This document shows, in pieces, positions 1-8,800 of a stretch of 64,000 bases of DNA. The translations under genes were made by a program, and so were the position numbers. Source of the DNA: Azolla caroliniana (taxonomy: Eukaryota > Polypodiophyta). The notes beneath the pieces are model-generated. The model was given only the letters and a program-made list of their open reading frames with translations, had not been told where the DNA came from and made no database searches. Location: the NCBI GenBank assembly GCA_043228905.1, contig JBHGNT010000010.1, forward strand, positions 9,796,001 through 9,860,000, read 5' to 3'. Each line of letters begins with the position of its first letter. Within the stretch, counting starts at the first letter, position 1.

Positions 1-2
1 CG

Positions 3-1454
3 CGATACACGAAGAGGGGGCAATGGCTTGCCGACGAGGAAAAGAGGGTTTCGGAACCGATTCCGAAACCGAGAACCGGATTGGAAGACCATCAACTGAG
101 GGCTCGAGAGACTACAACCGAGAAGGCGATTGATGCATCTACGGTGGAGCAACTATTGAAGGAGATGGAGAATCTGAAGATCGCGATGGTGAAGAAGTCG
201 GATGACCGCCCCACAAGCTCCAAGTATACGGACCGACGGTGCATATGGTGCGATAGCGCCGAACACGATCGGAGGGATTGCGACGAGCATAAGGAGGCGC
301 TACGGCGGGATCTCATCTACTACGAGGGAAACCGGATTCATTCGATGGACTCTCGGAAGCCACTCCGACCGAACTTCCGTAAAGGCGGCATGAAGAAGGT
401 GCTCGAGGAGGAATTGGCGGCAAGAAGCAACTATGCGACAACCGCGGGAATATGTGTCGGGGAGTCATCGAGAGCAAAGACGTCTTTTTGGCCGGAAGTT
501 CTAGAAAACACTGAGAAAACCGACTCTAACGAGATCCGAAGCACCGCGGAAGGCGTCCGGGAAGCTACGGGATGGGAGTGCCCTGTCGACAAGAATAGCA
601 TATACGCCCTGTGTCAATTGCATAAGGTGTATGTGGACGAGAAACGACGACGCACGGAGGATGCGGCCGGGCCATCGAAGATACCGGAAAGCTGGAACTC
701 CGGAGGTAAGGGAAAAGAAAAGGCGACTCCGGCATTCAAGCTCGCCTCGGACATAGAACAACAAACCGACTTGAAAAGAGTGTTCGAGGAAAGAATCTTG
801 GATAGTCGGGTAGATTTCTCCCTTCGGGAGCTACTCGGAATAGCAAAGAAGGAGTTCCACGATCTTCTCGTGGATCTCGTGAAGCGAAAAAGACAAAGTA
901 CGGAGGAAAATGCTCCAAGGGTGAATGTGAACACCGTTTTAATGAACGACACCGAAGTGGAGGACGAAATTCCAAACTCCCACTATACAAGGCCACATTG
1001 GGCACGCGCGACTACGGAGACTCCGGTCCGAATCGGCAACATCAAAGAACCCGTGCTAGCATTGATTGATCACGGATCGGAGATCAACTTGATGTCCAAG
1101 GAGTTCTACCGGAAGGGGAAGTGGCCTATTAACACAAACCATGGATGGAAGATTCGGGCGGCCACCAAAGCAACGGAAGATCTATTTGCGGCTTGTCCGG
1201 ATGTGACGGTGAAGATCGGGGATGTCGAGATCGACCAAAATTTCTTCGTGCAAGATGAGGTTTCACATTCCGTCATCCTCGGCCAACCCTTTATCACGGC
1301 ATCACGGATGGAGACGAAGGTGCTCGATAGCGGTGCGGCTTTTGCGCGAATTCAGAGCCAAAACGGTGGGAAATCCGTCCAATTCCTAACGGTGCCGGCA
1401 AATCACGAAAGGAACAAGAGGGAACTCTTGTCCCAAGTGAGAATGGATTTTTAA
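3..1454 (+). CDS. gypsy-I gag C-terminus plus aspartic protease (5' partial)
   Basis: The frame is open to the left edge of the window, so the first methionine is not the true start. It encodes the end of Gag, a CCHC zinc knuckle (C-X2-C-X4-H-X4-C, around position 245-290) that would bind the RNA genome, and a retropepsin-like domain near 1040-1110. The protease motif reads ALIDHGSEINLMS: Asp is followed by His where most retropepsins have Ser or Thr, and the same change is present in gypsy-II and gypsy-III. The frame ends in Asp-Phe-TAA at 1446-1454, an ending all three copies keep. No nonsense codon interrupts it. Role: capsid, RNA packaging and polyprotein cleavage in cytoplasmic virus-like particles. 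Confidence 0.88.
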   Translation, partial: RYTKRGQWLADEEKRVSEPIPKPRTGLEDHQLRARETTTEKAIDASTVEQLLKEMENLKIAMVKKSDDRPTSSKYTDRRCIWCDSAEHDRRDCDEHKEALRRDLIYYEGNRIHSMDSRKPLRPNFRKGGMKKVLEEELAARSNYATTAGICVGESSRAKTSFWPEVLENTEKTDSNEIRSTAEGVREATGWECPVDKNSIYALCQLHKVYVDEKRRRTEDAAGPSKIPESWNSGGKGKEKATPAFKLASDIEQQTDLKRVFEERILDSRVDFSLRELLGIAKKEFHDLLVDLVKRKRQSTEENAPRVNVNTVLMNDTEVEDEIPNSHYTRPHWARATTETPVRIGNIKEPVLALIDHGSEINLMSKEFYRKGKWPINTNHGWKIRAATKATEDLFAACPDVTVKIGDVEIDQNFFVQDEVSHSVILGQPFITASRMETKVLDSGAAFARIQSQNGGKSVQFLTVPANHERNKRELLSQVRMDF

Positions 1455-1460
1455 AGCGGA
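1440..1460 (+). promoter_or_regulatory. Candidate gag-pro/pol recoding site (-1 frame)
   Basis: The gag-protease frame stops at GAT TTT TAA (1446-1454). Pol is open in the -1 frame straight through this point and well upstream. A run of five T at 1448-1452 sits exactly at the stop, so tRNA-Phe could re-pair one base back on TTT. It is not a canonical X-XXY-YYZ heptamer. Gypsy-III (near 62831, minus) keeps GAT TTT TAA and gypsy-II (near 20531, minus) keeps GAT TTT TAG, each with pol in the same relative frame. Frameshifting is inferred; reinitiation is the alternative. Confidence 0.5.
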
Positions 1461-1465
1461 CTGTT

Positions 1466-4400
1466 GTGGAGTGGGGAAGTGATAGTCCGAGAAGCCCTGA
1501 TACCCCACACAGGAAGAAAACTCTCGGAGCAAAACATGTACGAATTGGTCCGGATGGGGCATCTACGTACACGACCATAACCGGAGGATTGAAGAAAGGA
1601 TACCGACAAGTGGAGGATAAGTTGCGGTCGGCATCAATAATAAAAGAAGATGAAGAAATCGTGGGGATAGTCGAAGAAGTGTTCTATGGGAGCACACTAC
1701 AACGACTTGAAGAACTTGCGGAAGATAAAAGCCAAGGGAACCGGGTAGTCCCGGTGGAATCGGTCGAGATGTACGAGATCATTGCGAAAATGGAGCCGGA
1801 TACGCTCCGCAAAGAAGAAGCAATGGTAAGTACGAAATACAAGACCGTGGAGAAGAAGGTAAAACCGGCCGCGGGACCACTACCCGCCGATAGCGAACAA
1901 AAGAGGAAAGAAGTCTCGGGAGATCCGACACTTCGGAAGACCGTGGATATCGGACATGCCTTCACGGATGAGACCCGGAAGAAACTTCGGATCGGTGGAG
2001 GTGGGTTCCTATTACAAAAAGAAGAAGAACGGTTTCGCGAGATGTTGGAGCAATACGGCAAAGCATTTGCATTTACATCAAGGGAGATAGGGTGCGTCGA
2101 TCCGAGAATAGTGGAGCCGATGGTGATCTTCACGATTGACCATGTACCGTGGAACCTGAAGCCGATTCCGGTGCCACGAGCGCATATTCCGAAAGTCATT
2201 GACTTGCTCAAGGAGAAGGTGGCGATGGGGATTCTAGAGCCATCAACTGCTCCGTACTCAAATCGATGGTTTACGGTTCCGAAGAAGAATGGGTCACTCC
2301 GATTTATCCAAGACTTGCAACCGGTGAATAAGGTCACGATCCGGAACTCGGGAGTCGGTCCGATAGTGGACGAATTTGCGGAAGCTTTTGCCGGTCGTGC
2401 GATATACTCCATCGGAGACCTATACTCGGGGTATGACCAATTCCAACTAGCCGTGGAGAGCCGAGACATCACAACCATGCGAACACCGATAGGATTAGTC
2501 CGAATGTGCACACTACCACAAGGGGCGACAAACTCGGTTGCTCATATGATGAACGCGATGAACAAGGTGCTTCGAGACTGCATTCCGGAGATAACGATGC
2601 CGTTCCTCGATGACATTCCGATGAAAGGATGCGCGGTAGAAGAAAAAGATGAGACTATGGATGATCGGGGATGCCGAAAGTTCGTGGTCGACCATATTCA
2701 TGATTGCGAGAAAGTGTTGCGAAAGCTAGAAGATGTGCACCTAACACTTTCCGGGGAGAAATCGGCATTCGGGCAAGAAGAAATATTAGTGGTCGGACAT
2801 CTATGTGGGCCCTACGGCCGAAGACCGTCACCAACAAAGATCGATGCGATTCAAGCTATGGAGGAAGTATGCGAGTCAACATCCGAAGTCCGAAGGTTTC
2901 TCGGTGCATGTGCATTCTATCACATATGGATTCCGCACTATGCACATATAGCGGACCCGCTCTACCACTTGTTGCGGAAAGGTAAGAAATTCAAATGGAA
3001 ACCGGAACACACCAAAGCCATGAAGAAATTGAAGAAGACACTTCAGAGGGCGGAAGCACTTAAGAAGCCGAGCTATGACCGACCGATCATAGTAACGGTT
3101 GATACAAGTCCAACCGGTATCGGGTGGGTCATCAATCAAGCCGACTCGGATGGTTCGCGGTATCCGATCCGATTCGGAGGAAAGGTTCTCAACGAAAGGC
3201 AACGTGGATATGCGCAAGTCAAAAGAGAACTGTGGGGAGTCGTGTCGGCGATAAAATTAGATCGGGATTATTTGATCGGAGCCGAAGTGGTGATCGAGAC
3301 GGATTGTCTTCCGATACTCGGGATGATGCGGTGTTGTACGATACCGGATGTAGCTATGCTAAGGTGGGTTGCATATGTCAAGTCGCTTAATCCGGAGGTT
3401 CGACACATCTCGGGGAAGGACAACGCGGTAGCGGATATGTTATCAAGGGCTCGGTTCGGAGACGACATAACCGAATCGGATAATGAAGAAGTTTCCGAAG
3501 ACTACTTCGCGTCGGAGCACATATGCCGAGTAAACGTAATCCGGGAATTCCAGGAAGAAGAATACGAGGGAGAAAGCTTGATGATCGGGAAGATGTTACA
3601 AGAGGCTGAGGATTCAACAAACGATAAAGGAAGAAGAGCCGAGATCCGAAGAAAGAAGAGACAAGTCCAAAAGTTCTTCTTGGAAAACGGATTAATATGG
3701 AGGGCGCCGAAAAGACCGGATGGTATACCACTTCGAGTAGTCGGGACAAAAGAGCAACGAAACCGGATAATGTCCGAGTTTCACGAATCCGATTGGGCTG
3801 GACACCGAGGAACATGGGCAACATTTGTGAAGATCAAGCAAAAATATTGGTGGAAGAAAATGTACAAAGATGTCGCGGAGTTCACGGAAAGCTGCGAGAA
3901 ATGTCAAGTCTACTCCGGGGTTCGACATCGAGATGAGTTACATCTGACATTCTCACCGACAATCAACTTCAAGTGGATGGTTGCCATAGTGGCCATGCCG
4001 ACCGGGATCGGACAAAAGAAATACTTGGTATTAGCTCGGGAAGATCTCACGAATCAAGTAGAAGGTCGAGCGCTTCAGAGGAAAACGTGTTCCGCGGTAT
4101 GCCAATTTCTTTTAGAGGAAGTATTTTGTAGGTATGGGTGCGTAGGACAAGTGATTGCGGACCGGGGAGAACTCGACTCGGACAAAGCTAGGGGATTCTT
4201 CGCCAAACACGGAGTTCGGTTATCGCTGACAACGGCATACAATCCGGAGGCCAACGGGAAAATCGAACGAGGACATAGTCCGATCGTGAAAGCACTTGCA
4301 AAGGCATGCGATGGAAAGGTGAAGGACTGGCCGCAGATGCTTCCGTATGCACTATGGGCGGATCGGACGACGCATAGCTCCATAACCGGTTACATGCCGG

Positions 4401-5080
4401 CAGAACTCATGACCGGACAAGCACCGGTAATGCCGACGGAAACCGCGATCGCAACATGGAGAGTGCTACCGTGGAAGGAAGAGATGAGCCGGGAAGAACT
4501 ACTAGCGGTCCGGATACGACAACTAGAGGGAAGACCGGCAGACATAGCGGAAGCAATACGCCGACAACAAGAAGCACGATTAAAGAACAAAAGTCAGTTC
4601 GACACAAAGCACCGACTACGACCGAGGAGGATTGAAGAAGGAGATTGGGTGATCGTCTATAACAGTAGTTTGGACCATCAACATACAACGATGCGGAAAT
4701 TCGCGAAAAGGTGGTTCGGGCCATACGAGGTTCGGAAAGTCTTCGACAACGGAACGTACCGACTGTCCGAGTTGGATGGAACAATACTACGAGTGCCTAT
4801 AGCCGGGAAGCGGGTGAAGATTTTCAAGAAGCGGACCGACGACAAACCCTATGTGATCCAAGCCAAGGCCGACTACGAGGAGCAATCAGACGAAGACCAC
4901 GGGGATGCGGGAAGCGAAGAACGTGAATTACAACTCATAGTCGACATAAGGGGAGAATCGGAGGAAACTTTGGGTGAAGACGGATATGGGGAATCGAGAA
5001 CTTTGGCATATACCGGAGAATGTGCGGGTTCGGAGGGGGCGAGTGTCGTAGTGTATTCCACACACTACGTGAAAAAGTAA
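1466..5080 (+). CDS. gypsy-I pol: reverse transcriptase, RNase H, integrase
   Basis: Uninterrupted 1204-codon frame with no early ATG, consistent with expression by frameshift from gag-protease. RT lies near residues 250-470, with a catalytic FLDD at about 380 followed by IPMKG. RNase H starts near 543 and keeps its acidic residues (VDTS, KREL, ETDC, VADML). The integrase HHCC finger spans about 772-810, from HESDWAGHRG to CEKCQ. The core keeps Asp at about 899 and Glu at about 934, but the first catalytic Asp appears to be Ala840 (GCC at 3983-3985); gypsy-III has Asp there. A GPYEV motif near the C-terminus fits the usual integrase tail domain. No chromodomain was recognised. The last 12 codons overlap the 3' LTR. 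Confidence 0.9.
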   Translation: MEWGSDSPRSPDTPHRKKTLGAKHVRIGPDGASTYTTITGGLKKGYRQVEDKLRSASIIKEDEEIVGIVEEVFYGSTLQRLEELAEDKSQGNRVVPVESVEMYEIIAKMEPDTLRKEEAMVSTKYKTVEKKVKPAAGPLPADSEQKRKEVSGDPTLRKTVDIGHAFTDETRKKLRIGGGGFLLQKEEERFREMLEQYGKAFAFTSREIGCVDPRIVEPMVIFTIDHVPWNLKPIPVPRAHIPKVIDLLKEKVAMGILEPSTAPYSNRWFTVPKKNGSLRFIQDLQPVNKVTIRNSGVGPIVDEFAEAFAGRAIYSIGDLYSGYDQFQLAVESRDITTMRTPIGLVRMCTLPQGATNSVAHMMNAMNKVLRDCIPEITMPFLDDIPMKGCAVEEKDETMDDRGCRKFVVDHIHDCEKVLRKLEDVHLTLSGEKSAFGQEEILVVGHLCGPYGRRPSPTKIDAIQAMEEVCESTSEVRRFLGACAFYHIWIPHYAHIADPLYHLLRKGKKFKWKPEHTKAMKKLKKTLQRAEALKKPSYDRPIIVTVDTSPTGIGWVINQADSDGSRYPIRFGGKVLNERQRGYAQVKRELWGVVSAIKLDRDYLIGAEVVIETDCLPILGMMRCCTIPDVAMLRWVAYVKSLNPEVRHISGKDNAVADMLSRARFGDDITESDNEEVSEDYFASEHICRVNVIREFQEEEYEGESLMIGKMLQEAEDSTNDKGRRAEIRRKKRQVQKFFLENGLIWRAPKRPDGIPLRVVGTKEQRNRIMSEFHESDWAGHRGTWATFVKIKQKYWWKKMYKDVAEFTESCEKCQVYSGVRHRDELHLTFSPTINFKWMVAIVAMPTGIGQKKYLVLAREDLTNQVEGRALQRKTCSAVCQFLLEEVFCRYGCVGQVIADRGELDSDKARGFFAKHGVRLSLTTAYNPEANGKIERGHSPIVKALAKACDGKVKDWPQMLPYALWADRTTHSSITGYMPAELMTGQAPVMPTETAIATWRVLPWKEEMSREELLAVRIRQLEGRPADIAEAIRRQQEARLKNKSQFDTKHRLRPRRIEEGDWVIVYNSSLDHQHTTMRKFAKRWFGPYEVRKVFDNGTYRLSELDGTILRVPIAGKRVKIFKKRTDDKPYVIQAKADYEEQSDEDHGDAGSEERELQLIVDIRGESEETLGEDGYGESRTLAYTGECAGSEGASVVVYSTHYVKK

Positions 5081-5188
5081 AAATAATATAACCGATTTAA
5101 TTACATATAAATAAATAAAATAAGAATATCAAGATATTTATCACCAATCAATAAAATAAGAATATCAAGATATTTATCACGTGCATAG

Positions 5189-5251
5189 GGCAAGATTTGA
5201 ACCTTATACCTCCACATAGCCAAATCTTAACTTTACCATTATGCTACCTTA
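5189..5251 (-). other. tRNA-like A/B-box module inside the LTR
   Basis: Read on the minus strand, TAGCATAATGG matches the Pol III A-box consensus and GTTCAAATC matches the B-box, with tRNA-like spacing. The equivalent stretch of the gypsy-III LTR (about 59155-59215, plus) keeps TGGTACAATGG and GTTTGAATC. Both lie antisense to their LTR. I do not see a full cloverleaf, so this is not called as a tRNA gene. Confidence 0.5.
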
Positions 5252-5323
5252 TCTTTAGTGTTCTACAAATAGATTTAATAACTATAAGTCCTTTATTTGC
5301 GCCTATCTTTATTAAAAGGTAAA

Positions 5324-5471
5324 TCATGCATTTTTAGAGTGCGTGAATATTTTATAGAAAAACGCAAGCAACTAAAAAGTGACTCATGCACATCTAGCGT
5401 GCATGAGCACTATATTTAACAAATAAAAGCAAGGATTAGAAAAGCATCACATGCACATTTAGTGTGCATGA
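5324..5471 (+). promoter_or_regulatory. Three spaced palindromes with RY-type CATGCA motifs
   Basis: Three copies at about 60-64 bp spacing (5324-5346, 5384-5407, 5448-5471). The middle and right ones are near-perfect inverted repeats of CATGCAC around a short centre. CATGCA is the RY element bound by plant B3 factors. The gypsy-III LTR keeps the triplet at 58931-58955, 58994-59018 and 59056-59080. Their place upstream of the TATA box fits U3 promoter elements. Confidence 0.5.
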
Positions 5472-5517
5472 ACATATTAGAAAAAAGCATGTAGCTATGC
5501 TTAGTCTCTCCCATCAC

Positions 5518-5527
5518 TATATAAGGA
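5518..5527 (+). promoter_or_regulatory. LTR TATA box
   Basis: CTATATAAGG lies downstream of the palindromes. The gypsy-III LTR has the related CACTATATGAGG at the matching place. It is the probable start region for the genomic RNA. Confidence 0.55.
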
Positions 5528-5587
5528 TGGGGAGCACATTGTAGTTTTTATTGATTATTTTTCTATAATGATCAATCAATCTAAAAT

Positions 5588-5674
5588 ATTCGTGGGATTC
5601 ACGAATTTGCTAAAATAATTCTCTCTTACTACCTAAATATTGACTAAATATACTAAACTCGTGGGATTCACGAG
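5588..5674 (+). repeat. Paired short palindromes downstream of TATA
   Basis: TCGTGGGATTCACGA occurs twice, within 5588-5606 and 5658-5674. Each could form a 5-bp stem. Gypsy-III keeps two equivalents (58679-58695 and 58772-58786) with altered loops but preserved stems, which suggests structure in the transcript leader or a dimeric protein site. Confidence 0.45.
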
Positions 5675-5829
5675 ATTCTTATCTTATAACTCTTTATACC
5701 TATTCTTTACTAGCCTTATTTGTATTTTTCTTTCCTCCTAGTCCAAAACCTCGGCGGTTCCCACCCGACTCACGCAACGATCCAGAGCCGAAAGGCACGA
5801 CACCGGTATGGGAACAGGCGGAAAGCAGG

Positions 5830-8800
5830 GTGATGTACTGCTTCGCATCTAGTGTTGGCGATCAGCTGCTCAGCCACATCCGTGACGCCAAGACACCGAA
5901 GGATGCTTGGGGGAACCTGAAAAAGGTTTTCGCCGCAAGCACCGCTGCCCGGAAGCTGCAACTCAGACAGGAGTTGAGCAATGTTCGACAGAAGAACATG
6001 TCCGTGGCAGACTACACGGGCCGGATAAAGGAGATTTGCGACTCACTCGCCTCTATCAATGTTACCGGAGAGGAAGACGAGATGGTGCAGGTATGTCTCG
6101 GAGGCCTGGCGTCCAAGTTCGGAGCGTTCCGGACTGCGGTGTGTACAAGGGAGAATACCCCCTCATTCTTCGACTTACAGTCGATGCTCCTTGTAGAGGA
6201 GAACCACGCCGGTACATCTACCAGTGCATCCCCGGACAGCCGGATGTTGTACACGGGAACAGATCGGCACTGTGGGCATGGTGGAAGAGGTGGGTCGGCA
6301 CGCAATGGAGGTGGCCAGCAAGAGCAGGAACGGAGGCACTATGAGTGTGCCGACAGCAGTTCCGGGACTTCCACAAGCAGGGGGAGTCAAGGCGGTGCCG
6401 GAGGCCGGCAAGACAAATCCGCTACGGAATGCTGGTACTGTGGCAAAAAAGGCCACAGGGAAAGCGAGTGCTGGAGAAAGCGTGCCGATTCGGACAAATC
6501 CGGATCCGGCAAGACCGGTAAGGATGGCCGGCAAAACTCGCACTACGCAAACGGATCAGGAGGATCCGGAACCGGAAACATCGGTAAGGGGTCAGCCTTG
6601 GTGATGAATCACAAGGCAAACTCAATGAAGAAGACCACTTCCAAAACGGAGGAAGTGTGGTATGTTGATTCCGGCGCGTCGAACCACATGACGAGCCACA
6701 AAGAGTGGTTCTCCTTTCTGGAGAAACCGGATCAACCAAGAGTAGTTGAAACCGGAGATGATACTCCACACCCAATCGTGCACGTCGGAGAAGTGCCTCT
6801 AAGCCACGTCGGACAGAAAGGGAAGCTGATGAACGTATTACATGTTCCGACGATCACGAAGAACCTGGTGTCCGTCGGTCAGATTGTCGACCAAGGGATG
6901 CAGGTGCGGTTTACGCACCTCGGGTGCTTCATTGAAGATGAGGGCGAAGTCATTGCGCAAGGGCGCAAAGACAAGAGGATGTTTATCCTCAACACCAATG
7001 ACATTGGCACCGCTCTGTTCGCGAAACGACAGAAGGTCGAGTCGGACATCGACCTATGGCACAAGTGGATAGGCCACGTCAACTACCGGAGGCTTCAAGA
7101 CCTGCAAACGAAACAAGTCGTTTTCGGTTTGCCAAAGTTCAACGGCCGGAGAGCCGAAATTTGTGAAGCCTGCCAACTTGGGAAGCAACACCGGCTTCCA
7201 TTCCCCACCGAACGGAACCGGAGCCGTAACAAGCTCGATCTCATCCATTCGGATGTGTGGGGACCGACACAAAGTGTAAGCCTTGGCGGGAGCCGGTACT
7301 TCGTCTCCTTCATCGACGACTATACTCGACATACTTGGATCTACCTCATTGAGCGGAAGAGCGAAGTCTTCGACTATTTCCGGAGCCTCCAGAAGATGGT
7401 GGAACGGGAATTGGAGAGGAAGATCAAATGCCTTCGGTCGGATGGCGGAAAGGAATATTTTTCCGGCCAATTCACTAGTTATCTGCAGCAGAAGGGAATT
7501 CGGCGAGAGTTCAGCTGCAGATACACACCGGAGCAAAACGGTGTGGCCGAAAGGAAGAACCGGACACTCGTCGAAGCGGCAAGGACAATGCTGGAGGAGA
7601 AGAGCATGCCCCGGTTCTACTGGGCGGAGGCGGTCTAGACGGTCGTCTACATACAAAACCGAATTGGTGACAAGGTGTTAGCTCATGAGCTGTATTTCGG
7701 GCACAAGCCGAGCTTAAGACACCTTCGGATATTCGGCAGCCTAGCGTATGTGCATGTGCCGGATCAGAAGCGGAGGAAGCTGGATGCAAAATCGGAAAAA
7801 TGCATCCTAGTCGGTTATGCTCAAGAGCAAAAGGGGTATAAGTGCTATAACCCCCGGACGAAGGAAGTCCGAGTTAGCCGGGATGTCGAGTTCGATGAAT
7901 CGGCATCCTGGTACTCCGTACCGACTCTGACTTCCGATCCCGACCGAATGCCGGAAGATCAGGCCAGTGAGCCTGCATCAGCCTTGGAAGAGGATGATGA
8001 AGCCGGGACTCAAGATGAGAGTCCGGAATCGTTGCGGTTGAGTGGACCAAACGAGCCACTGAGTCGGTTGGACCAGTCAGATGAAGAGACGGCAAGTGGT
8101 GGAGACTCTGTCGTGCTCTCCCCGCGCAAGGAACCAAGGAAACGGTTCACGCGCAAAGAGAAGGGGAAGAGGAAGATGCCGGAATTCGAAACCGGCAATG
8201 ATGAGTCGGATCGGTGCATATCCGACTACCGAAAGGAGAAAGGCAGATCTTCGGCAACGAAGACCGAACTGGCCAAGAAGGGCCTCAAATCAGGTGACGG
8301 TGCGTTGCGCCGATCAACCCGTCAGAAGGATCCCGTCATGCGGTACGGGTACAATGAATACATGGCGCATCATTATGCGTACATGACTAAGGTGACAGAA
8401 GTGCGCGAGCCGGAGAGCTACGCAGAAGTAGCAAAGGACGCAAATTGGCGTGCCACTATGGACGAAGAAATGCGGGCACTCGATGCCAACGAAAGTTGGG
8501 ACCTAGTTGATCCTCCGCGTCACTGTAAACCGATCGGATGCAAGTGGGTGTACAAGGTCAAGTACAACGCCGACGGTTATGTTAACCAGTACAAAGCCCG
8601 ATTAGTGGCAAAGGGATATGCGCAGACCCACGGAATCGACTACGACGAGACCTTCGCTCCTGTGGCGAAGATGACGACGGTTCGTGTGGTACTAGCGGTT
8701 GTTGCGGCAAGGGGGTGGCATCTTCACCAGATGGATGTGAAGAACGCCTTCCTTCAAGGAGAGCTTGAAGAAGAAGTCTTTATGACTCAGCCCCCCGGAT

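Larger units (their letters stand above)
1..5802 (+). mobile_element. gypsy-I: Ty3/gypsy LTR retrotransposon, 5' end outside window
   Basis: Gag-protease and pol frames followed by a 3' LTR. The coding order (zinc knuckle, protease, RT, RNase H, integrase) is that of Ty3/gypsy. The element runs off the left edge, so its 5' LTR, primer site and gag start are not visible. Two relatives lie on the minus strand here: gypsy-II (about 19803-23265, pol truncated) and gypsy-III (58554-64000). The 3' LTR ends directly against the gag of copia-A1, so gypsy-I probably inserted into that copia. The duplicated target cannot be checked because the other end is missing. The protein sequences resemble fungal Ty3 elements in the RT, connection and integrase regions; this is my recognition, not a search. 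Confidence 0.93.
5044..5802 (+). repeat. gypsy-I 3' LTR (759 bp)
   Basis: It starts TGTCGTAG directly after a purine tract (GGAGGGGGCGAG) and ends ACGACA, so the termini are 6-bp inverted repeats. Gypsy-III has a matching 766-bp LTR at 58554-59319 with corresponding ends and the same internal landmarks: a tRNA-like stretch, three palindromes, a TATA box and two shorter palindromes. The LTR contains the end of the pol frame. The five bases after it are CCGGT. Confidence 0.85.

Noticed and set aside
1684-2511. 275-codon minus-strand frame inside gypsy-I pol
   Set aside because: Shadow of the RT-coding strand; no homology seen and not conserved in gypsy-III.
5189-5251. True tRNA gene in the gypsy LTR
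   Set aside because: A and B boxes fit, but acceptor and anticodon stems do not pair convincingly.
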